Of a stretch of 64,000 bases of DNA, positions 54,591 through 64,000 are shown one piece after another. The position numbers and the translations under genes were made by a program. This DNA comes from Bactrocera neohumeralis. Lineage: Eukaryota > Arthropoda > Insecta > Diptera > Tephritidae. Within the stretch, counting starts at the first letter, position 1, and each line of letters opens with the position of its first letter. The notes under the pieces are model-generated. The model had not been told where the DNA came from and ran no database searches. It saw only the letters and a program-made list of their open reading frames with translations. The DNA lies in assembly GCF_024586455.1 (NCBI RefSeq), contig NC_065920.1, forward strand, positions 56,799,960 through 56,863,959. Reading direction: 5' to 3'.

Positions 54591-56424
54591 AATGTTTGCA
54601 ATACCTTCTAGTATTTTCCCGTGTTTGATCTTTTCAAATTGCGAGAGTGCAAAATGTTATGTCACTTTCTTGAAGTTGATTTAAAAAGAAAAAAATATGA
54701 CCTGGCTTTGTTATTTTAATATAATTTTAAGATATGTGAAGAGTAATACATATAACACTACCCAAAATGCAAAAAGTGCAAAGTAATGACATAAATACTA
54801 GAGTTATGTCACTTAGACAATCAATATACCTACTATATTATTGTTTTCATACATTACTTGTACATAAATGAAAAGTCAACTGCATGTAAGCGGCAACACT
54901 CTTTTTTATCATGAGCCAATTGTTTTTGCCAAATAAACAAATGCAATAAATTCGTAGGCTATTTTTCAAAGGCATACTTTTCTAAGTGACAGTACATAAC
55001 ACAAACAAACGAGAGATATTGTTATCCGGTAAAACCAATTTCAATAAAATATTTCAGAACACTAAAAAGGGGAAAAGAGGATACTTCAAAGAGTGTGAAA
55101 TGGGTTTTGTAACGTTTGTTCCACTCACCCTGCTGCAATTTGTCTATAAAATATTTCTTCACTGTTTACTGTATGGGAATTACAATTTAAATAAAATTTT
55201 TCGGCTCGATGGCGAAATACGCCTTTTTCGCCCATAACGGCTTTTTATCACGTGCAAAGCTATGAAAATAAGCAACCAAAATATACACATCCTTTTATTT
55301 TGATTTCGTATCCTGGCTGGTTGCCACAAATATTATTTTTAGAATGCATTTTGTTCTAACTCTTTACAACTTTAACAGCTACGTATTGTCACGCCTTTAT
55401 TGATGTATTCCTTGTATTGTTGAACTTTTACTGCCTTCTTGGCAGTCAAAAGAAAATAAGATTGCCAAATGTATTTAGTGTTAGGCACATTGGCGTCTAC
55501 CCACAGATTTATATAGTTGCACGTTATTATATTTGCATTATGTAAATAAAATTTGTGCTTAGAATGAATAAAATTGGGTAAGAACTTGCCCTAGTCCTCA
55601 TATAACTAAGAGGCCAAAAGAAAACTATGGGTCTAAAACCGTTTTCAAAGCGAAATTTCGCTTTTAAGTATTACAAAAATTTTGCTCGTCAGTTTTAAAA
55701 CTTTTAAAATTTAAAACTATGTTACGCTAGACCAAAAGCCACAAAATCTTACCAAAAACTTGAAATAGCCAAATTTACTTACATCTGCAATTACGTAAAA
55801 CACGTTTACAGTTAGCATTTTAATCGTATTTTACATGCACATTTTGAAGCCCAAAGTTCACACTGCCAACAATTATCACAAGAATTGGTAATCTGAAGAT
55901 CATTATTTCTCGCCTATAATTTTCAGTTACGTGTTCCTGAAATGCATTACTTCATTTGCTTAAACTTACTTTAACTGCGCACGAGCGAAAGGTAATACAT
56001 ACACAGGTGGTGAAAAATATAGTTAAATATATTTATAAAAGAACCAACAATACTTTACTTACATATGAGTATACTTAAATTGGGGTAAAGTATCACAAAA
56101 GAGCTCACTATTCCTCACAAACTAGCTTTTCTACAATTCAATCAGTACCATTCAACCAAATATATTCAATTGGTCGTAAGGGAAAGCAAATTTGGCAGCA
56201 AGTCAACAAAGTCAAAATCCTTCCGCTCAACCTAAATAACAAACAGTTATTGCAACAAAATCGAAAAAAAAACAACAACAAGAAATTGTATGAAATAATA
56301 TTTAAACTCTGTTAAGTTGCGCACCGCTTTTTTTATTACTCACATGAAATGGCAATACACACAAATACATATGTATGTGTGTGAATTGGACACTTTTGCA
56401 TGTTACTACAGAGTTGAATCCGGT
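54591..56424. other. 1.8 kb without recognised gene
   Basis: AT-rich, short open frames. A weak echo of a family A tail (TTGCGAGAGTGCAAAATGTT at 54635) and of TAGTCCTCATATAACTAAG at 55590, but nothing definable. Confidence 0.45.
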
Positions 56425-56515
56425 ATCTTAAGGTATTTCCTAAATTTTGATTCGTACAAACTGTAATAGTATAAAATTTCGGCTGCACCCGAACTTAGTT
56501 CTTCCATACTCCTTT
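56425..56515 (+). repeat. Family A repeat, tail only
   Basis: AAGGTATTTCCTAAATTTTG, TAGTATAAAATTTCGGCTGC and ACCCGAACTTAGTTCTTCCA. Confidence 0.6.
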
Positions 56516-56582
56516 TCACTATAAAATTCCGCACTCTCACTTCTCTACTATGAAATTGCGATAGAAGGAAGCTTGTTCTTAT

Positions 56583-57200
56583 TAAGGGGTCAGGTGGGTT
56601 TCAGAGGTACAAAAAAATGTATTTTTACGATCTTTTAATAGGAACAATCATATATTTGAAAAATACTTATATGATACGACATATCAAAGGTACGTATTTG
56701 AACAATGTATACTGAAATTTTTATATAAAAATGTTGAAAATGACCTCATCTCCTTGAGTGCCACACAACAAAAGTGCTCTCGTTGTGGAAACTATAACTT
56801 ATTATTGGTTCATTTAGAATTTAAAAACCAAAAATATTCCGTTAGTAAATATAATATATAAATCTCTTTTTGAGCGAAGGAAAAAAAATTTTAAATTTTA
56901 ATTTTTCTAACATTTTGAACAAAAAGTCTAATTCTTTGGTAAAATTTTCGCCATTTATTGGTTAAAAAATAATAAATCAAAAACAAATCCTTCATTCAAT
57001 AACTAGATAATGTTATTTAAACACGTGTAAGCAATTCGAACTAAATCAGTCAATAATTTTTCGAGAAAACGTCTCCAACGACTTTAAAAACACAGTTTCG
57101 AGAAAAACGCATTTAAAGACGGCACACTTAGCCTAGCTAGCCTTGAGTCCACAAGTTATCAAGGCTGAATCTCCGAAACTATTACTCGGATTAACTTGAA
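56583..57200 (+). mobile_element. Possible TTAA-type miniature element, left end only
   Basis: TTAAGGGGTCAGGTGGGTTT resembles the ends of the D families. The interior carries CACAGTTTCGAGAAAAACGC and CTCCGAAACTATTACTC, shared with 19240-19345. No inverted right end could be found, so borders are tentative. Confidence 0.35.
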
Positions 57201-57659
57201 AATTTAGAACAATATTCTAAATAACTATGCTGTATATATCGCTGGCTCGAAACCGTTGAGCCCACAAAAACATAAAAACAGAAAGAAAAAGTTTGTTCTG
57301 AAAAGTGTTGTCGTTAAGTGACGTCGATAAACGATTTGATTGTAAAATTCAATTTGAAACTTGTGCATGCACGCACTGCATCGTGACTGAATATGATTTG
57401 AGGAGAAGAAATCATTCATATTACTCTTATAGAACTTGCCATCAATTTATTGTTGATACTTATGATTTGCTCTTTCAAATTTGGAAATTGTTAGGTCAAT
57501 TTGATACTAGCATGCGAGGCATATGAGTAACTTTTGTGAGTAAAAATTTAGTTGGCTTCATTCTATAAATTATACAAATAACTTATTTCTAAGATTGAAA
57601 ATGAGTAATTCAAATTTTATTTCCACTCGAATTTTTAGAATAATCGTGTTTTTTTTATA
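57201..57659. other. No gene recognised
   Basis: A 73-residue plus frame at 57305-57526 and a minus frame over the same DNA show no family match. Confidence 0.4.
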
Positions 57660-58097
57660 AATCAAAAATCGTATAGTGAGCCGATCTAAACCATTTCTTT
57701 CGATATTACATTACTTCTATAAAAAATGACTCATACCAAATTTCGTGATGATACATCGTCACATGTGAAAGTTTTCCATACAAGAACTTGATTCCGATCG
57801 TTCTGTTTGCATAGCAGCTATATGTTATAGTGGTCCGATATCGACAGTTCGGACAAATGAGCAGCTTCATGAAGAGAAAATGACATTTGCAAAATTTCAA
57901 AACGATATCTTAAAAACTGAGGGACTAGTTCGTATATATACAGACAAACGAACCGGACGGACAGACAGAGAGATGGATATGGCTAAATCGACTCAGCTCA
58001 ACATACTGGTCATTTATATACGTATATACCTTATTGGGTCTCCGACGCTTCCTTCTGGGTATTACAAACTTCGTGACAAACTTAATATACCCTGTTC

Positions 58098-60401
58098 TTC
58101 TTTTCTTAATTGGCGTAGACACCGCTTACGCGATTATAGCCGAGTTAACAACAGCGCGCCAGTCGTTTCTTCTTTTCGCTACGTGGCGCCAATTGATATT
58201 CCAAGCGAAGCCAGGTCCTTCTCCACTTGGTCCTTCCAACGGAGTGGAGGTCTTCCTCTTCCTCTGCTTCCCCGGCGGGTATTGCGTCGAATACTTTCAG
58301 AGCTGGAGTGTTTCATCCCTTCGGACGACATGATCTAGCTAGCGTAGCCGCTGTCTCTTAATTCGCTGAACTATGTTAATGTCGTCGTATATCTCGTACA
58401 GCTCATCGTTCCATCGAATGCGATATTCGCCGTGGCCAATGCGAAAGGACCATAAACCTTTCGCAGAACCTTTCTTTCGAAAACTCGTAACGTCGACTCA
58501 TCGGTTGCTGTCATCGCCCAAGCCTCTGCACCATATAGCGGGACGGGAAATATGAGCGACTTATAGAGTTTAGCTTTTGTTCGTCGAGAGAGGTCTTTAC
58601 TTTTCAATTGCCTACTCAGTCCGAAGTAGCACCTGTTGGCAAGAGCAATCCTGCGTTGGATTTCCAGGCTGAAATTGTTGGTGGTGTTAATACTGGTTCC
58701 TAAATAGACGAAATTATCTACAACTTCAAAGTTATGACTGTCAACAGTGACGTGAGAGCCAAGTCGCGAGTGCGACGACTGTTTGTTTGATGACAGGAGA
58801 TATTTCGTTTTGCCCTCGTTCACTGCCAAACCCATTTTCTGTGCTTCCTTGTCCAGCCTGGAGAAAGCAGAACTAACGGGGCGGGTGTTGAGGCCGATGA
58901 TATCAATATCATCGGTATACGCCAGCAGCTGTACACTCTTATAGAAGATGGTACCTTCTCTAATTAGTTCTGCAGCTCGAACTATTTTCTCCAGAAGCAG
59001 GTTGAAGAAGTCGCACGATAGGGTGTCGCTTTGTCTGAAACCTCGTTTGGTATCGAACGGTTCGGAGAAGTCCTTCCCGATCCTGACGGAGTTTTTGGTG
59101 TTACTCAACGTCAGTTTACACAGCCGTATTAGTTTTGCGGGGATACCAAATTCAGACATCGCTGCATAAAGACAGCTCCTTTTCGTGCTGCCGAAAGCAG
59201 CTTTGAAATCGACGAAGAAGTGGTGTGTGTCGATTATTCTTTCACGGGTCTTTTCCAAGATTTGACGCATGGTGAATATCTGGTCGGTTGATGATTTTCC
59301 AGGTCTGAAGCCACACTGATAAGGTCCAATCAGTTTGTTGACGGTGGACTTTAATCTTTCACACAATACGCTCGATAGAACCTTATATGCGATGTTGAGG
59401 AGGCTAATCCCACGGTAGTTTTCGCAGATTGTGGGGTCACTTTTTTATGGATTGGGCATAGCACACTTAAATTCCAATCGCTGGGAATGCTTTCGTCCGA
59501 CCATATTTTACAAAGAAGCTGATGCATGTTCCTTATCAGTTCTTCGCCGCCGTGTTTGAATAGCTCGGCCGGCAATCCATCGGCCACCGCCGCTTTGTTG
59601 TTCTTCAGGCGGGTAATTGCTATTCGAACTTCTTCATGGTCGGGCAATCGAACGTCTGCTCCATCGTCATCGATTGGGGAATGGGGTTCGCCTTCTCCTG
59701 GCGTTGTGCATTCACTGCCATTCAGCAGGCTGGAGAAGTGTTCCCTCCATAATTTAAGTATGCTCTGGGCATCGGTCACTAGATCACCTTTGGGGGTTCT
59801 ACAAGAGTATGCTCCGGTCGCCGCATTTTTTCGTAGAATTTTGGAGCATTACCCCTGTCGGCCAGCTTATAAAGCTCTTCGTACTCACGCATTTCAGCTT
59901 CTTTCTTTTTCTGCTGCAAATGCGTCTCGCTTCCCTCTTCAACTCTCGGTATCTATCCCATCCCGCACGTGTTGTGGTCGATCGTAACGTTGCGAGGTAC
60001 GCAGCCTGTTTTCTCTCCGCTGCGACACGGGACTCCTCGTCGTACCAGCTGTTCTTTTGCACTTTCCGAAACCAATGGCTTCGGTTGCAGCTGTACGTAA
60101 GGAATTTGAAATGCCGTCCCACAGTTCCCTTACACCGAGTTGTTGATGAGTGCTCTCAGAGAGCAGGAGTGCAAGCCGAGTAGAAAATCGTTCGGCTGTC
60201 TGTTGTGATTGCAGCTTCTCGACGTCGAACCTTCTTTGTGTTTGTTGGCGTGCGTTTTTTGCTGCACAGAGGCGGGTGCGAATCTTGGCTGCAACAAGAT
60301 TGTGGTCCGAGTCGATGTTAGGACCTCGGAGCGCACGCACATCTAAAACACTGGATCTGGTTGGTAGTTTTTCGATCCGGAGACAGCCACGTAGCTTGAT
60401 G
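58098..60401 (-). mobile_element. 5'-truncated LINE with 13-bp target duplication
   Basis: ATATACCCTGTTC is present at 58085-58097 and again at 60402-60414, which shows the borders directly. The 3' end on the minus strand is ...GAAAAGAAGAA. The 5' truncation falls inside the endonuclease, just before TWLSPDRKTTNQI. The host sequence is the head palindrome of a family B repeat. Confidence 0.92.
58371..60390 (-). pseudogene. LINE ORF2: endonuclease end and reverse transcriptase, broken
   Basis: Minus strand: end of the apurinic-type endonuclease (TWLSPDRKTTNQI, ALRGPNIDSDHNLVAAKIRT with the SDH motif), linker (VEKLQSQQTAERFSTRLALL, WYDEESRVAAERKQAAYL), RRLKNNKAAVADGLPAELFK, then after a frameshift near 59390 the reverse transcriptase: QCGFRPGKSSTDQIFTMRQI, HHFFVDFKAAFGSTKR, SVRIGKDFSEPFDTKRGFRQ and the catalytic stretch LLAYTDDIDIIG, where YTDD replaces the usual YADD. 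The C-terminal part reads KTKYLLSS, DNFVYLGTSINT and LYGAEAWAMT. No RNase H, so RTE/CR1/Jockey-like rather than I-like. Frame changes at about 59800 and 59390. Confidence 0.88.
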
Positions 60402-60422
60402 ATATACCCTGTTCAGGGTATA

Positions 60423-60925
60423 CAATTTAAACGAACCATTTTCATAAAACATTATTCTTATAGTAATCTCTGAGTGGTCTCCTTGTTGTTAATATTCTTG
60501 TACCTACAACATTACCATTACGTTTGTGTTTGTAGTAAAAGCATATTGAATTTGTGATTAGTTAAATGACGAGCGAGAAGTGCAGGAACAGAAGTCTGTG
60601 GTAATTATTATAGCGCAAACAGAAATTATTATAATTAATGAAAGGCAACCCAGTCACAGTGGGTAGACAAAGAAAGCAATCGGAAATTGCGGCCAATAGA
60701 TGACAGAATGGTGTTTTCCTAGCATGTTAAGATTAGTTGGCAGGCAAATGCTTCATATCTCCGTTTATTTCCTATTATGTTTTTTCATTTGTGCCGAAAG
60801 TTGACTGGAATAATGCTATATTCCCAGACATTGATCTGAAAACAAATGAAGAATTTGTATGTACCCAAAAAAGAAATATATTCATTGCTTCGTGTGGCCA
60901 AAGCCAAGATTATTTATTTTTATAT
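60423..60925. other. No gene recognised
   Basis: 60590-60720 has a loose match to 14050-14175 (TATTATAGC...TATAATTAAT, GTCACAGTGGGTAGA). Otherwise AT-rich. Confidence 0.4.
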
Positions 60926-61990
60926 TTAACTAGAGGACCTGGAATGTCCGGTCCCTTAATTGAGAAGGTACCGTTGCCCAGCTGGTTGATGGCTTCATTA
61001 GAGTGAATGCTGACATCACCGCCGTCCAAGAAATGCGACGGACGGGACAAGGACCTCGCTTTGATGCGGAGCGAGTAGGTCCCTGTGGCACTTATTACAG
61101 TGGCCATATAAAAGAGCGCAAATTTGGAGTGGAATTCGTGGTGGGAGAGAGACTCCATCACCGAGTACTATCATTCACTCCGGTGAATGAACGTCTAGTC
61201 ACAAAGCGAGGTTCTTCAACATATCGCTGATTTGCGCCCACGCCCCGACGGAAGAGAAGAACGATGTGACCAAAGATGCCTTCTATGAGCGCTTGGAGCG
61301 CACCTATGAGAGCTGTCCCCGCCACGATGTCAAAATCGTGCTTGGCGACTGCGTGCGCTGCGAGGTCCTAACATCGACTCGGACCACTATCTTGTTGCAG
61401 CCAAAATACGCACCCGCCTCTGTGCAGCAAAAAATACACCTCAACAAACACAATGTCGAGAAGCTGCAATCACAACAGACAGCAGAACGATTTTCTGCTC
61501 GGCTTGCACTGCTGCTCTCTGAGAGCACTCGTCAACATCTCGGTATAAGGGAATTGTGGGACGGCTGCAGAACTTAATCGAGCAGATACAATATTTTTTA
61601 GTTTACATTTTCTGGCGTATGCCGATGATATTGATATCACCATTAAAGGCATGAACGATGACAACATCTGATAAGTCGACATTACGAGATTCGAGAGAAA
61701 GGTTCTGTGAAAGATTTATGGTCCTTTGCGCGTAGGCCACGCCGTATATCGCATTCGATGGAACAATGAGCTGTATGAGATATATGACGACATTGACATA
61801 GTTCAGCGAATTAAAATACAGCGGATACGCTGGCTAGTTCGTGTCATCCGAATGGACGAAAACACTCCAGCTCTGAAAGTATTCGACGCAGTACCTGCCG
61901 GGGGAAGCAGAGGAAGAGGAAGACTTCCACTCCGTTGGAAAGACCAGGTGGAGAAGGAATTGGGTTCGTAAGCGGTTTTTACGCTAGTAA
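60926..61990 (+). pseudogene. Second copy of the same LINE, internally deleted, opposite orientation
   Basis: Starts with RTWNVRSLN and ADITAVQEMRRTGQG (endonuclease), VGPCGTYYSGHIKERKFGVE, LSFTPVNERL, ICAHAPTEEKNDVTKDAFYE and DVKIVLGD. A deletion then joins to VLTSTRTTIL, in a frame shifted from NIDSDH, with VEKLQSQQTAERFSARLALL and GIRELWDG. Another deletion leads to a short reverse-transcriptase piece (TFSGVCRRY-type reading near 61610) and the C-terminal end HAVYRIRWNNELYEIYDDID. The 3' end ...AAAGAAGAAGAA at about 61990 matches 58098. It retains the 5' endonuclease part that the other copy has lost. Confidence 0.85.
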
Positions 61991-62419
61991 AAAAGAAGAA
62001 GAACTATGCACTTAGTATTTTCAAAAAACCTTTTTTCTTTTTAAATATAAAAAATTTATCAGAAAAAATTCTGAAAAATTCAGTAAATTATGGTTTCAAT
62101 CTAGACTAGAGTACACCGTCCAACAATAGGTATCACTTTAATTTTGCAGCCCGCCAGTTTTGCTCTGTGGACTTGTGGCAAATTTTGTAATTTCATTCAG
62201 AAGGCTTTGCCATTTCCTTACGTTTCACTTTGGTACAAAGCTGGGAGATTGTCTAAGATTATTACCGAAATTCAAGATCTGCGGTGACTAATGTTATTCA
62301 GTGTAAATGGCTTTGTAAAAACAACTTCTCGCTATTGGATTGACTTAAGTCCTTCTTTGGTTCAGGAAAACGAACGGTGCTATCATAATTTCTTTAGATT
62401 ATTTGCGGGGATTAAACTT
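61991..62419. other. No gene recognised
   Basis: No open frame or repeat match. Confidence 0.45.
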
Positions 62420-63170
62420 TGTCTGAATAATGCATTTAGTGTATGACACCTTACCAAAAATTGTTCATATCCAACAAAAACTGTTCACGCCCCTAGGTAC
62501 CGAATATTTAGACCCCAGTATTAGTAGTTAACTTTTGTTAGAAAATACATATTGGTCAATGTCTGAGATATACAATTGAAATTTAGGTATAGTACTTCTC
62601 CGACAATGGTATGTCTGTGTGTAAAAAATGAGTTCAATCTGACCAATACTTCCCTTAGCCCCCATATAGCAAATATAAAGAAAATCGAACTTCCGGGTGA
62701 CTTTGTATCGCATATATCGGCCAATATATGAGTTATCTCAATCAAAATGAGCTAGCGTATTTTACTTATAACAGAGTATTTTTGTGCCTAAAATAATTAA
62801 ATTTGATCAAAAGCTCAACTTAGCCCCCATATCACTAATATCAGGATTTACTCTATATGATTAGTTTTTTAGTAAGTGATACGTTAATAGTATATGGTAT
62901 TGGGAAAAATAGATACAATTTGGTCGATACTACCCCAACTGCCATATACTACATATGATAATTTTAGTTTTTCTAACAAACCTTGTGTATCTGTCAACAT
63001 ATGTATGTGTTATACTATATATAGTATATCTATAGATAAATTTGCTTGGATTTTGATGCTCAGGTTGATGTTTCACATTTTAAGGTATTTCCCTTGCTTT
63101 GATTCCTGCAAGTTTCAAGTGTATTAAATGTTCGGTTGCACCCGAACTTAGCTCTTCCTTACTTGTTTTT
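62420..63170 (+). repeat. Family A' repeat, 3' two-thirds
   Basis: GCATTTAGTGTATGACACC, ACCAATACTTCCCTTAGCCC, CGAACTTCCGGGTGACTTTG, TATCGGCCAATATATGAG and GATTCCTGCAAGTTTCAAG, with the tail TTCGGTTGCACCCGAACTTA and CTCTTCCTTACTTG. Serves as the unbroken reference for the split copy at 31245-33245. Confidence 0.8.
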
Positions 63171-63264
63171 GTTTTGTTTTCCAATTGATTTATTTGTTCA
63201 AAATTTTGAAAATTATTCAGTGAAAACTTGATGTGTGTTTCATACAAAATGTTCAATTACAAAT

Positions 63265-64000
63265 AGAAATTTGTTACGACGCCACGAAGGGATCACAGTA
63301 ATGTCGGTCGGCGTCATTTTTGCCATCAACATACATTGGCACCCCAAAGCGCACGCACGAGTACTCGCATATTGAGACGCTATCAATCAGCAAGATCGTA
63401 CCGATTTCACAGCAAGACTTTTCAAACAGCTTCTATGATGCTTGATGGACTTTATTGAGGTTTGCTGCACGCACTCATTCTTCTTTGGGTGGTGGATGGT
63501 AGTTACACCAGACCAAATTGATGAAATCATTTCTGTGGAAATTCCTGATCCAGAGATAGATCCAGAAAAATACGAAGGTTTGAAAACCAATATGGTTCAT
63601 GGACCTTGCAGACACCACAATCCCACTTCGGTCTATGTGTCTGACAATAAATGCACGAAACACTATCTTTCGGAAACGCAAACTGGAAATGATGGATATC
63701 CACTCTAATGGCGTAGCTCATCAAACGATAATGGCAGAACATTTAGCATACTATTTAGAGGAGTGAATATCGAAGTCAACAACACTTGGATCGTACCATA
63801 TGCCACTGTTATCTTATTCACATTCAAAACTCATGTCAATGTTGAATATTGCAGTTTGGTGAAATCGATCAAATACGTTTGCAAATACGTCACCAAAGAA
63901 AGCAACATGGCGGTTATTGGCCTTGAACGAGATGAGATCAGCAAGTATCAAATGGGTCGATACGTGAACTACAAAAAAACGCTTTGTAAGATATTTACTT
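63265..64000 (+). pseudogene. Helitron Rep-helicase, N-terminal fragment, runs off the window
   Basis: Plus frames read NVGRRHFC-like sequence (63300), ARLFK and LMDFIEV (63410-63460), VVTPDQIDEIISVEIPDPEI (63500 on), HGPCRHHNPTS, NKCTKHYLSETQTGNDGYPL, WIVPYAT, then SIKYVCKYVTKESNMAVIGL, ERDEISKYQMGRYVNY at the window end. Homologous to 3773-4421 and of about the same decay. The segment before TPDQIDE is again missing the HUH histidines, but through a different junction (GWWMVVTPDQ). Probably continues to the right. Confidence 0.85.

Larger units (their letters stand above)
57660..60422 (-). repeat. Family B repeat B4, split by a LINE
   Basis: 57660-58097 contains the middle and head side in reverse (GTTTTCCATACAAGAACTTG, GTTCGGACAAATGAGCAGCT, CGGACGGACAGACAGAGAG, TCCGACGCTTCCTTCTGG). 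The last bases of the head, TATACCCTGTTCAGGGTATA, continue after the LINE at 60403-60422. The tail end is missing. Confidence 0.82.

Noticed and set aside
59526..60473. Plus-strand frames of 107-153 residues
   Set aside because: Shadows of the minus-strand LINE ORF2, which has clear reverse transcriptase motifs.
1..64000. CRISPR arrays, operons, bacterial promoters, tRNA or rRNA genes
   Set aside because: The sequence is eukaryotic repeat DNA; I saw no regularly spaced repeats, no tRNA cloverleaf that I could support and no rRNA similarity.

Overview
The window looks like repeat-rich, AT-rich DNA from a higher dipteran, most likely a tephritid-type fruit fly. The evidence is two abundant short-repeat families built like the dipteran mini-me elements (a GTCY microsatellite near the head and fixed end sequences), many mariner copies, Helitrons with Pif1-type helicase, and non-LTR retrotransposons. 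I found no convincing host protein-coding gene, tRNA, rRNA or CRISPR array. The species is inferred, not shown. Family A denotes the repeat ending in GTTCGGGTGTCACCGAAC. Family B denotes the repeat beginning TATACCCTGAACAGGGTATA.

Layout. 1-7 kb: decayed Helitron sequence. The helicase part is present twice (1-1080 and 5640-6830), with a 100-N assembly gap just after the first copy and a visibly corrupted family A repeat (about 2095-3085) after the gap. 7-10 kb: a broken DNA transposon whose minus-strand gene matches the DUF7869 family, with one terminal inverted repeat (TIR) at 6975. A 150-bp internally deleted derivative lies at 12396-12545. 12.6-21.2 kb: family A repeats, a mariner copy, an RNase H fragment and a palindromic repeat pair. 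21.2-25.2 kb: a LINE carrying a mariner deletion derivative, then a TTAA-flanked element carrying a family B repeat. 25.5-33.8 kb: more family A repeats, one of them split by a Tc1-type miniature element and by a LINE with a 13-bp target duplication.

34.5-38.1 kb: a TIR-bounded 3558-bp transposon with two genes, a transposase-like one (35937-37668) and a spliced DUF4806-like one (34973-35823). 38.2-39.6 kb: the 3' end of a second Helitron with an open helicase frame and a diagnostic terminal hairpin. 39.65-40.67 kb: a 40-bp-TIR element with another element nested in it. 41.8-51.5 kb: pogo-type and TTAA-type miniature elements plus four mariner-derived copies. 51.8-53.4 kb: a family B repeat split by a dead Tc1-like transposase. 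57.7-60.4 kb: a family B repeat split by a LINE. 60.9-62.0 kb: a second, deleted copy of that LINE in the opposite orientation. 62.4-64 kb: a family A' repeat, then the N-terminal part of another Helitron that runs off the window.

Almost every protein fragment here is a mobile-element protein and nearly all are dead. The main exceptions are the RNase H frame at 32194-33066 and the helicase frame at 38640-39608, which are truncated but uninterrupted. The two most interesting systems are the DUF7869 transposon with its miniature derivative and the two-gene DUF4806 transposon.
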